Of a DNA stretch of 64,000 nt, positions 12,601-21,434 are shown one piece after another. Each line of letters starts with the position of its first letter. Position 1 is the stretch's first letter. Position numbers and translations under genes: made by a program. This DNA comes from Zeus faber. Taxonomy: Eukaryota; Chordata; Actinopteri; Zeiformes; Zeidae. The notes below the pieces were generated by a model, which worked only from the letters and a program-made list of their open reading frames with translations, had not been told where the DNA came from and did no database searches. The stretch spans positions 30,831,481-30,895,480 of the forward strand of contig OY482859.1 of NCBI GenBank assembly GCA_960531495.1, given 5' to 3'.

Positions 12601-13244
12601 CGCCTGTACTACGCTGCCAGAATGACTACTTTGCCAATTCCACTGGGACTCCATGGGAGATCAATGAGCAGCTGGGCTACGACATAGTGCAAAAGGACGG
12701 CGATCTGGATGGCTATGCAGCCACTCTCTTGCTAGTGCCACGGCTCCAGCTTGGGCTGGTGATCCTGATGGCAGGGATGCGGCCAAAGGGCCGGGACTTG
12801 GTAGGCCAGGCCTACTCCTACCTCATTCCTGCAATGGAGACAGCTTTCAGGGAGGCTCTCGTCACACTCAGGGCACCGCCCAGCCAGACTCCATATACAG
12901 GCATTTTCACTTATCGGAACATAACGTTTTACGAGATCAAGGCAAATGTGGGCGGGGTGTTGGTTATGCAGCAGTTTGGGCCACAGGTGGATGCCTCTGT
13001 GCCATCCAAATACAGAAGCATCCGGCTGGACTACCTGGAGGAGAGGGTGTTCAGGGCGGTGTTTGAGAGGGAGTGGCCATGCAAACTGAATGTGTACAGT
13101 GCCTCTGTCTCTTTGGAGGCACAGGACAGACAGCTCTTCAACTTTTACCCCTTCAACAAGAAGGGACTGTCACCAGGGTTTGATTCACCGGGACTCAACA
13201 CTTACAGGGTGATTAGGATGGCCCGCAAACCATATTTCACTTGA
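500..13244 (+). CDS. lactbl1: lactbl1: beta-lactamase-like protein 1, six coding exons
   Basis: Coding exons 500-605, 1470-1576, 1718-1875, 8323-8555, 11517-11622 and 12269-13244 join in frame with GT-AG junctions to 561 codons plus stop. The product belongs to the serine beta-lactamase-like (class C/penicillin-binding protein) family. Residues about 8-26 form one hydrophobic segment, so a type II membrane anchor or signal anchor is likely. The nucleophile motif S127-L-S-K130 lies just after the exon 3/4 junction (RIASLSKIF). A second block, SLTLRRMASQLSGLPR, matches the conserved region before the active-site tyrosine motif, which is Y240-S-N242 (CHYSNVAF). The third K/H-x-G motif is not obvious; GDLDGY near residue 390 occupies that neighbourhood. 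The substrate of vertebrate LACTBL1 is unknown to me, so hydrolase activity is inferred from motifs. The start ATG at 500 immediately precedes the hydrophobic segment. A 5' non-coding exon outside the window is possible because an AG acceptor (ttcttttcag) ends at 420. Confidence 0.9.
606..1469 (+). other. lactbl1 intron 1, nothing recognised
   Basis: AT-rich intronic sequence. A poly-T run near 613-630 is the only simple-sequence feature. The short intron 2 (1577-1717) is equally plain. Confidence 0.7.
1470..1576 (+). CDS. lactbl1: lactbl1 exon 2
   Basis: Acceptor tccatgcag before 1470 and donor AAAAG|GTGAAT after 1576. It encodes a proline-rich linker ending EHPVAVLQEALEK, which leads into the enzyme domain. 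Confidence 0.85.
1718..1875 (+). CDS. lactbl1: lactbl1 exon 3
   Basis: Acceptor taaaaacag and donor TACAG|GTGATC. It encodes the first beta strands of the fold (LPAISAIVIFNDSVLWNGNF), the usual N-terminal strand pair of beta-lactamase-like domains. Confidence 0.87.
3030..3230 (-). repeat. Gypsy copy 1 3' LTR
   Basis: It begins TGTAGTATCTTGG and ends CACTCTATCACA, matching the two LTRs of the full copy with scattered substitutions. The internal purine-rich tract follows from 3231. Confidence 0.85.
3528..5988 (-). pseudogene. Gypsy copy 1 pol relic: RT, RNase H, integrase
   Basis: Reading from right to left on the minus strand: the reverse transcriptase (5988-5145) keeps the YLDD catalytic box in VAVYLDDILLTG and the LPFGVSSSP motif. 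RNase H (about 5110-4900) keeps CTDHKPL. The zinc-finger [11 protein letters not shown] precedes the integrase core (4491-3840) with D(YAGPF) and VSDNAQCF. Frame changes occur near 5145, 4680, 4415 and 4180. The piece is clearly non-functional. Confidence 0.85.
5989..6400 (-). pseudogene. hAT (GTF2IRD2/ZBED-like) transposase fragment
   Basis: The minus-strand frame reads WLCDFALDVNILAHMNEMNV, the signature of the RNase H-like region of hAT transposases related to vertebrate GTF2IRD2 and ZBED5 proteins, then LIDLHSDSVLKEKFNSAKL before it is cut by the Gypsy fragment. In-frame stops lie between the two blocks. Confidence 0.7.
6732..6928. mobile_element. Tc1-like transposon end (truncated)
   Basis: It starts CAGTGGGGCAAAAAAGTATT directly after a TA and reads through the common fish Tc1 terminal repeat (TCAGCCACCAATTGTGCAAG) to AATTATGGTGGAAAATA, then stops matching. 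It lies 13 bp beyond the hAT right end. No transposase remains. Confidence 0.7.
8323..8555 (+). CDS. lactbl1: lactbl1 exon 4, carries SxxK active-site motif
   Basis: Acceptor gtttaacttcag and donor CTCCG|GTAAAT. It starts with the catalytic S-L-S-K (bases 8330-8341) and continues with LWEEGKVASLDDPLEKYAEN, a highly typical family stretch. The exon's reading frame stays open past the donor to a TAA, so only the splice joins it to exon 5. Confidence 0.88.
9455..9555 (+). repeat. LINE 3' tail with TTATC repeats
   Basis: The text CATGGGGTCAATAAAGTACT followed by short (TTATC) repeats resembles the 3' ends of fish CR1/L2-type LINEs, which finish with a short tandem repeat and not poly-A. Confidence 0.4.
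10570..10810 (+). repeat. old tRNA-derived SINE-like fragment
   Basis: The phrases TGGTTTGCATGTTCTCCCC and GGGATGAATAAAGTGCTTAA, with a CTTCTTCTTC tail, match the same dispersed family as 16730-17085, 41974-42335, 47380-47640 and 48645-49006. It is strongly diverged. Confidence 0.45.
11288..11316. repeat. perfect 12-bp hairpin with 5-nt loop
   Basis: CTATGTTTGGGT, loop TCAAT, then ACCCAAACATAG. The flanks extend the pairing imperfectly for about 10 more bases (TATTG / CAATA). It is an intronic hairpin of unknown role. Confidence 0.6.
11517..11622 (+). CDS. lactbl1: lactbl1 exon 5
   Basis: Acceptor ttcttcag and donor ACAAA|GTAAGA. It encodes GLPRRLRETNLLWSGDTQAA, which completes the SGLPR motif begun at the end of exon 4. 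Confidence 0.87.
12269..13244 (+). CDS. lactbl1: lactbl1 exon 6 (last), carries YxN motif and C-terminal half
   Basis: Acceptor ctaaatttag, then an uninterrupted 325-codon frame to TGA at 13242-13244. It holds Y-S-N at bases 12278-12286, a helix-rich section (YSTAADMAKLAMVLLQ) and a C-terminal beta-rich extension. A possible polyadenylation signal AATAAA lies about 1 kb downstream at 14221. Confidence 0.92.
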
Positions 13245-15785
13245 TAAAGCACAGGGATGTTCCAATGGAATCAATTTATGATGTTATCGGACTTTCGATG
13301 ACTTAAATTAAGTGTAAAATAGGAGAATTGCGTCACAGTCAGATAAATGGTATGCATGACTATTTGTAAATATACCCATTTTAAATGTAACTGTAGAGCA
13401 AAGGTTGAAAGAATGAGATGGTGTTCATTAATTTACCATATGCTATAGCACATCCTCTTCAGGTCTAGCTTAATCTCTTAATCTATATCCTTTTATGTTG
13501 TTGTTTTTTTTGACTGAGGATATAGATAGTATTTTTTTGTTAATACCTATTTGGTTTAGAGTGGGTGATGTGTGTGAATTTGTTATCGTGGATCATGAAA
13601 AATAATTGGCTGTCTCACAAATGCCTTTCAACATAGCATGGGTCCCAGCTTCACAAAAGCTAACAACTAACACAAAAGTGAAGATCAATTTCATCCCTGT
13701 GTCATATTGACGGCCTTCATGCTAACAGTATTAGTTTGATGCAAGGCTGCAGAGGAAATCAATTAGCCTGGCTCCTGTGAAATGAGGGAAATACACCTTT
13801 CGGAATCTCAAAAGCCCATCTAATAGTTTGTAATGTAGCTGTATTTAAAACAACTAAGTTCTTGTTCTTGTTGTGTATTTTTTTTAACTTGTCTTAAAGA
13901 AGCAGGATGTATGGCTTAAAATACTCAGCTTTTCAGATTCTGCAAGGTGCATTTCCTTAATTTCACAGGAGCCAGTTTATTTTGCCCAAATAATAACCCC
14001 TGCCCCCAGAATGTTTACTCAACTTGCTTCAGAGCAGAAGGCCCCATGATGATCTATCCTGGTAAAAAGTGATCCACTGTTATGTGACAGAAAATCATGT
14101 TTGTGGGCCCCCAGTCAAATGCGAAAGACACAAATTGCTTGAATATTACTCCTTGTACCATTAATGGGCCGCAGTCAACTGTCTGCCGCATAAATCTGTA
14201 CTTAAATCGTGCATACACACAATAAATCATAAATCCCAAAACATTGTGATTCATTAATTTGCTCTTTCCTAGAATATTATATTGTCAAACTTTAGCTAAA
14301 TGTAATTGCCATATTAGCACCACAATTAGAAAGAAATTGTAAATATTCAATATTATGCAATCTAAAATATAATAATCTGAAAAATCTACTTCTAATAATA
14401 ATCTGACACCTCCGATTTCTTTCATTGGTTATCATGTTTTTTTTGTTTTGTTTTTAAAATCTCAGCCTTTCATGGCAAATCATGACATGACAAAATTCTA
14501 GGACCATCAATTAACGCTATTGAACATACAGTCGCTTTACACACTTTACATGCACAGGATGTAAATGGATAAAATGTTCGTGTAGGTGTGACAGTGATTC
14601 CCTGTATTATGCACACATCGACATACAAATCTGGTTGGTACACACTTCTTGAATCTGCCGGGGATTTTGTGTATCTAGCTTCTTCTACATTTCTCTGCAC
14701 ATGTCGGTGAATTAGGCCAAAATGTTTTCCCACATCTACTAATGACTGTGCAGTGTGACAGCATTGACAATCTTGTCTAAAACCTCTAAGTGCCTAGAAT
14801 GTGACATTCAATGAGAAACCCCCCCACGCTAAACAAAACATATTTTAAGATCCGCAGGAGAAATAGTCGCATGCTGATTGTGATCCATCCCTTCAGGTTT
14901 CCGAGACCAAAATCCATCTGTGGTGAATCGTTGTTAAACTTCGGCACAAGCAAGCTTTTAAGTGTTGTTTATATCAGTTATACTCATATAATTTAACGTG
15001 AGATCAAAAGCCTTTGCAGCCATTACAACTAATAGTGTTAATGGGTATGTTCCCCATTATTTATTACTGTTCATAGCACCCCTGCTGTACTGCATTTGAA
15101 TAGAGTGAAAAGCTGCGTCAGAGCTTTTCTTGTCATGCTTCTCAATAGAAATAAATTCTGCAAGACTGTGCTATGAACAGTTCTAAATTAATCCATAAGC
15201 ATAATTTAGCAATAAAGCCTGGGTTTAAACTAATGCTTTAAACCAGTAGTCTTCAACCAGGGGTCTGTGGAGGTACTGCAGGGGGTCTGCCATTGTTTTA
15301 AATGTCAAAATTATTTTTGTGAAAAATAAACAAATGTTTTTTTAGACAGAAAAAAATATATTGAGTAAACTCCAACCATTAACACTCAAACAGCTGTTTT
15401 TTTTTAATTTCAGCAATCCGCTGAAAGCAAACTAATTCGCAGCTTCTGACAAAAATCGGAATTTTCAGTAACGTACTGTGTCTCTGACAGGCATAACTGG
15501 TGTATCGCTGAACCTCATTAAAAACACATGGTTAATGTATTGATATTAAACAGCATATAAAACCCTATTTCAGATTCGTGAAAATGTTTTAACTTATTGT
15601 AAAATGTTAATTTTATTTGTGAAAACAGAGAAAAGGTGGATTTCACATTTCTTTTCCAGTATCCTGTGGATGCTGATATGGCGATGCTGGCATTTAATCA
15701 ATGCAACATATGTTTTTGGACTAGGAAAACAAAAACACTTGGTCGTATAATCAATTACATAAGTATTATACTCCCTGGGAGCAAT
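13245..15785. other. gene-free stretch downstream of lactbl1
   Basis: AT-rich intergenic sequence including the likely lactbl1 3'UTR. I see no coding signal or recognisable transposon, apart from hAT-like phrasing near 15240-15300 (CTTCAACCAGGGGTCTGTGG) that is too short to assign. Confidence 0.6.
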
Positions 15786-15799
15786 CAAGTTAATTCAGG

Positions 15800-16180
15800 G
15801 TAAGATGATTTGTGTTCTTGTTTTCCCGCTCCCATGTTCCTCTTTTGCAACTGCTCTCCCAAATTCCAAAATGGGCTGTTTTTTGTGGGAGGAGCCACCC
15901 ACCCAAGGCCCAGAGTTCTGTGAGCCAATGGGGTTTGAGCGCAAGTTCCGGGTTCTGTTAGCCAATGGCATTTGAGCATGGATTCCGGATTTCGTTGTAT
16001 TTTAGTTGCTGTATCTTCACTCATATTAGATCTACAAGACCTAATTTAAAAGGTAGTTCCGACTTTCGTTGCCATGCTCCAAGCTTGTGGGATACACGGA
16101 CCGCACCGCGACGCACCGGCACTCTTGGACACAGGGATTTTGTTTCATGTAAATGTCAGAAAATGAAATAAAATAAAAAA
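15800..16180 (+). repeat. unclassified GC-rich dispersed repeat, copy 1
   Basis: Shares ordered blocks with 54528-54850: CCAAAATGGGCTG, GTTCTGTGAGCCAATGG, TAGTTCCGACTTT, TGCTCCAAGCTTGTGGGA and GGGATTTTGTTTCAT. It is GC-rich relative to its flanks. I see no terminal repeats or coding capacity. It could be an LTR or an untranslated part of a larger element. Confidence 0.6.
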
Positions 16181-16729
16181 TAAATTAATAGATCTGCAAT
16201 AAAAACACACTATTTTTATTGGTTTTGATTGGCGTCAGCTAATCACTGACATCAGCTCTTGCCAAAAGTAGAAAAACGGTCGGAAGCCTTTTGCATTTTG
16301 TTCACAGTGATTATTTTGTCATTAGTTTACTTCATTATTTGACACTTTGGCCAGGTCTAATATGAACATCCAACATTGAAATATTATATATACAGTATAA
16401 CATAAAATAAGGAAAAGCATAATAGGTCTGTTTTTTTTCACGAAAATAATAAACGTTTCACAAATCTGAAATAGGGTTTGCAATGCTGTTTAGGCTTTTT
16501 ATTATAATCTATTCCATGGAAGTACCGTAGTTTTTCTTTTATCTGGACCCAAGGGCGTCTTTAAGGGGGAGGGGGGGCATGAATGATTTAATGGGGCCCT
16601 AGCCTGGTTGGGGCCAGTAAATGTTTAGAAAAGTATTTGTTTGTGAGACAAAAATGTTGAATGACAACGCATAACCATATCAAGCATCTCTACCCAAACA
16701 TCCCGTTTGTATCCCCCCATAATTCCCAG

Positions 16730-17085
16730 GCGGGAATCGAACCCAGGACCTTCTTGCTGTGAGGCAGCACTGTTTGCATGTTCTCCCCGTGCTCACATGG
16801 GGTTTCCTTCACCTAACGTCTGTAAGGACCCCCACCAAAAACATGCACACATCATCGCCTGACCAGCGATGGACAGTCGTCAATAGGTCCCCGAGCGCAT
16901 CCACGAATGCTGCCCACAGCTCCTGGCTGCCCCCCCGGAGGAAGGATAAGCCAGGATGGGTTAAATGCAGAGGCCTCATTTCACCGGCCCCCATCCAAAG
17001 CATGTGCATCTGTGTGTGTGTGTGTGCGTGCATGTGTTGTAGTGTGGTGTGCTGTGTGACAATTAAAGATTCTTCTTCTTATTTT
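16730..17085 (+). repeat. tRNA-derived SINE copy with inverted head
   Basis: The body (16773-17085: TTTGCATGTTCTCCCCGTGC to ATTAAAGATTCTTCTTCTT) matches the copies at 41974 and 48645. The tRNA-like head, GGTCCTGGGTTCGATTCCCG with a B-box-like core, is present only in reverse complement at about 16730-16772. Confidence 0.6.
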
Positions 17086-17391
17086 TAATGCACATGGTTT
17101 GGTTCTCCAGGAGGAGAGAAAAAAAATAAAAAAGGAACGCTGATCTGACGGTTTCTCCGGCATGTAGCAGCATCCTCGAGAACCACTATGCCCCCCTCAA
17201 AAATGAAATAGGGGTTCCAGAAAAGGAAAGTAAGGAAACAGAGAGAGATACAACAAAATTCAGAAAAACGATTACTCACAACGTTTTTAAATTATCAAGT
17301 CAGTGCAGACGGCCTGCCGAACGGAGTAGTCTACCGTGGAATCACTCGGCTCGGTCAGAGCAGTAATTATTAACATGATGAGCTACTACTA

Positions 17392-17427
17392 CCAGCTATA
17401 GCTAGCTAATTAGCTAGCTATAGCTGG
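17392..17427. repeat. perfect 36-bp palindrome
   Basis: Each arm is CCAGCTATAGCTAGCTAA and its reverse complement follows with no spacer. It can form a spacer-free hairpin or cruciform. It lies about 265 bp upstream of the hAT relic at 17690. Confidence 0.8.
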
Positions 17428-17689
17428 AAACAGCGGACCTTGGAGGTGAAGCAGCTGTTTTGTAGTAACAGAAGCATAACTAGACCATTTTTAAATTGTA
17501 AAGTTAGGCACATGATGACATAGACACACTAAAATATGTATTATATTGGATATGTATACTATTAAAAAGATTTAATAGAAGATCAGTAGTAGATTTTTAT
17601 CATGGTAACCTTTGTAGGAGTGAACATTAAACCTAAAATCCCCTTTGTTTACTCACTTCCTAGTGCCCAGAGAGCCCCAGGTAGGCAGA

Positions 17690-18524
17690 ATCTCAGCAGA
17701 AAGCTGTCAGACCGACTGACACAGAGGAGAGCAGGGTGGAAGAAGAGGAGTTAAAGAGTAGCAGCAGTGCCAGTGAAGGAGTGACAGAAGAGATTGAACA
17801 AGCAAGTAATAAGGGAAAGGAAGAGTATGGACAGATTTGAAGTGAGGAAGATGAGGTTTTAGATGATCCAGCTCTGTGGCCAGAGAAAGTACAAGACCAT
17901 GAAAGAGAAGCTATTGTTCGTGGACTAGCCAACAGGTGTGGTGAGGAGACAGAACTGTATGAAATCATGCCCCCAGACTCAGAAGGCAAGCCATTCCCCA
18001 ACAATTTATAGTACAGTAAGTCAACAAATGGAAGAGAAAAGGTGCAGAGAGACAGGATTATTTATAGTAAGAGTGTAAAGGCATTATATTGCATTCCATG
18101 TGTTATTTTTTCTCATGAGCAAAGTAAACCATCACCCAGTTCTCTGGCTATAAGATATCATCAGGGAAATGGCGGAGAATGTATGACAAACTACCAGAAC
18201 ATGAGGGTGCTGTGTCAAGAACTGTTACTGGAAATGGAAAAATCTGCAGCATACTTTAACAACAGCAACAGGTATATAGAGTCAGCTGCAGAGACAAATC
18301 CAGTCAAATGTACAATGCCTTTTACAGTTGTTGGAGGTGAACGTGTCTTCAGTAAGCTGAAACTTATAAAGAACTATCTTAGATCTACAATGTGCCAAGA
18401 CAGGTTGAACAGCCTTGCCATACTTTCAATTGAAAACCAGTTAGCTAGAAAATTAAACTTTAAAGACATTATAAATGGGTTTGCTCATAAGAAGGCTCGA
18501 CGCTGGGCTCTTGGTGCAGTGTAA
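17690..18524 (+). pseudogene. hAT transposase relic (TTF/ZMYM-like), internally deleted
   Basis: The first part reads an acidic leader, then DDPALWPEKVQDHEREAIV and a TTF-type zinc-finger region (ALYCIPCVIFSHEQSK). It then jumps to the C-terminal hAT dimerisation region (VVGGERVFSKLKLIKNYLRS ... SIENQLARKL). The central catalytic core is missing and in-frame stops occur near 17840 and 18009. Host ZMYM-type proteins share these domains, but the deletion and stops argue for a dead transposon. Confidence 0.7.
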
Positions 18525-18748
18525 CCTCTGAGTTTTGTTGACAGGGGACAAACACAAGGACAAAGACCTTAACCTGTTTTACTTAAGCCCTTTGGGGATG
18601 GGCAAAATACTGTTTGAGTATTTTCTGCCATGGTTGAACTTACTCAGGAATGCCCACATAATGTGTTGACACTACAGTTGCAGTTTCACAGATGCTTGTT
18701 CTCTGTCCACATAGTTCAGGATTTTTTATTTATTTGGGGTATGTTATT

Positions 18749-19120
18749 GTGGCGGACAAAGGGGCGTGGTCAAGCACTGGCTGCGAACGACAGCACGGTT
18801 CCCTTTCCCGCGGCCGCCAAGCTGCCTCGAATCGGCCCAATCTGTGCCTGCCCGGCTCTGATTGGTCCGACTCAGGGCAGGGAGTTTTCATAATGTCTGT
18901 CTGTCTTGCAGAGGGGATCGGCGTGCAGGCGTCTCAGCAGCCCAGCAGCGGAACGCCATTCCTCCTGCGCCTGAGATAATTATTATCCACCTCATTATTA
19001 TAATAATTATGGTTTTATTATTTATACTTGTGGCCGGCGTACTTTATTGTTTAAAGTGACAATAAAACAACATCCAACCCCGGGACCTACGCAGGAGTCA
19101 CCGGGCTCTGTGGTGCCGCG
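18749..19120 (+). repeat. LTR-like GC-rich segment
   Basis: It starts TGTGGCGGACAAAGGGGCGT, has a polyadenylation signal AATAAA at about 19062 and, downstream, TGGTGCCGCGGGA, which resembles a tRNA primer-binding site. This suggests a plus-strand Gypsy-type 5' LTR. The coding relic that follows at 19430-20445 is on the opposite strand, so the two may be separate insertions. Confidence 0.4.
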
Positions 19121-19429
19121 GGACACTGTTCCTGTTCTGTCCCCTCTCTGTCCCCCCTCAGCTCCCTGGGCGGTGCTGCCGTGGGAAATTGAACCGTGCG
19201 GTCGCAGTTATCTAAGCATGTATTTAGGAATTATGCATAGGGCAGAAGAGGGTTAGCCTTGTTTATAAGAAATGGTAATAAATTCTTTAATCTGAAACAT
19301 GGATCATTGGTAATTTCTTCATTAAAACTGACTACAATACCATATATTAAAAATCAGTCACCAAATGTGTAGTTATTTATAATAACACATCATAAAATCT
19401 CATGACACAGACAGCTTTTGTTAATATTA

Positions 19430-20445
19430 ACCTTCCATCTCTTTGATCTTCTGCTCCGCTGCAGCCCGCTTGGCGAATGGCAGGCGACGAGGGCAGTCTC
19501 TGTCATGCTGTACCAAGTTGGTGTGCGTGCAGTCCTCGTCTCTGGCCGCAAAGATGTCAGTGGACAGGTGCAGCAACTCTTTCAGCTGACCTCTCTGGCC
19601 TGCATCCAGTCCTTCGCAGCTTCTGTGGTACAGATCGTCGATGGCTTGCCTTGTCTTGATTGACGGCGGTTGAAGCGGCGGGGCCCTTTCCATTGAGGGC
19701 ACTTCAACAGGTCTGCTGGGTGGTGTGTTTTGCTCCAACTCTGGTGGCGATGCGATGGGCTCCCCAGCGGGCAGTGGCCGCGCCACCTGGCAGTCCTCTC
19801 GATTCCCCTCCAAAGTTGTTTTTGCGGGGGTGCACTGTTGGGGGTTGCAGACTGCCTCGTCATCGTCGCTCTCCACACTGTCTGCTTGGTGCCCTCGATG
19901 CTTCATGCTGGGGAAATGATCACTCGTAACCAGCGGTGTTCAACCCGTTCAGCTTCTGCGAGAGTCTCGACCAATGATCTCGGGGCGCACAGGCAGATGT
20001 GTTTTCTGAGCCGCTCTGGGCGGAGCTCCTAAACAAAAGCTTGAAGAGCGAGCTCTTCCTGCGCAGTGCCATCAAACGTTGGGTAGCTCTGTCGCACATA
20101 CAGCCGGAGGTCCACGATGTAGGCACCCAGGCTCTCTCTCTCTTTCCTCTGATGGTTGACCAGCTTGTCCTGTGCGTCGTTGGCGTAGATGTGGTGGCCA
20201 AACAGATGCTGTAGTGCTCTTCCCACGGTCCACCAGCTGAGTCGCTCTTGTGGCTGGAGGTTGGTGAGGATCTGCAGGGCTTTTCCTTACGGGGCGAGGG
20301 CGACTTGCACAGTGGTGTCTTCTGAAGTCCAATTATTGAACTGTGCCGCCAGCTGCACTTGGATGAGGTAGGTCTCCGGCGACGTCTCTCCGTCGTAGCG
20401 AGGTAGCTTAATGGCTCCCCGTCTGGTGCTCTCCGGCGGCGCTCA
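19430..20445 (-). pseudogene. Ty3/Gypsy gag and pre-RT fragment
   Basis: On the minus strand a Gag-like region (20445-19930: LPRYDGETSPETYLIQVQLA, then FGHHIYANDAQDKLVNHQRK) is followed by a segment typical of the entry to Gypsy reverse transcriptase (LKELLHLSTDIFAARDEDCT ... EQKIKEMEG). The protease and the RT body are absent, and stops and frame changes break it. It belongs to a different family from the 28842-33601 element. Confidence 0.65.
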
Positions 20446-21434
20446 TGGGGCTGGCAGCTCCATCCTCAGCATCCTTGTTCCAATGTAACTCTCATCTCCC
20501 TTACACACTTGTCCTAACCATCTCAATCTCGCCTCTCTCACTTTTTCACCAAACTGTCCAAACTGAGCTGTCCCTCTAATGTACTCATTCTTAATCGTGT
20601 CCATCCTTGTCACTCCCAATGAAAATCTCAACATCCTCAACTCTGCCACCTTCAGTTCAGCCACAGCCTTTTTGTCTGTGTCACTGCCTCTAAACCGTAC
20701 AACATAGCTGGTCTCACTACCGTCCTGTCGACCTTTTCCTTCACTCTTGCTGGTACCCTTCTGTCACAGATCACTCCGGACACTCTTCTTCACCCACTCC
20801 ACCCTGCCTGTACTCTCTTCTTCACCTCTCTCCCGCACTCTCCGCTGCTTTGGATGGTCGACCCCAAGTATTTGAACTCATCTGCCTTCTCTGCCTACAC
20901 TCCTTGCATTCTCAGCTTTTCGCCACCCTCCCTCCCATTCAGGCACATGTATTCTGTTATACTCCTTCTGACTTTCATTCCTCTCCTCTCTAATGCATGC
21001 CTCCACTTCTTCAGGCTCTCCTCAACCTGCTGCTTACTCTTGCTACCGATCACAATGTCATTCACGAACATCATAGTCCATGGAGACTCCTGCCTGATTT
21101 CATCTGTTAACCTGTCCATCACCATTGTAAACAAGAAAGGACTCAAAGCTGATCCTTGATGCAATCCCACCTCCACTTTGAATGCCTTTGTCAAGCTTGT
21201 ATCACTCTTACATACTTCTCTGCCATCCCCGGCTTCCTCATGCAATACCACACTTCCTCTCTTGCCACCCTATCATTTGCTTTCTCTAAATCCACAAAGA
21301 CGCAGTGCAACTCCCTCTGGCCTTCCCTGTACTTTTCCATCAATATTCTTAAAGCAAACATTGCATCTGTAGTACTCTTTCCTGGCATGAAACCATACTG
21401 CACACCACTCTCAGGCACCTGGATGGCCAGAAGG

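Noticed and set aside
18042-18524. 160-codon open frame as a host ZMYM/hAT-derived gene.
   Set aside because: The catalytic core is missing and upstream in-frame stops are present; a deleted transposon explains it better.
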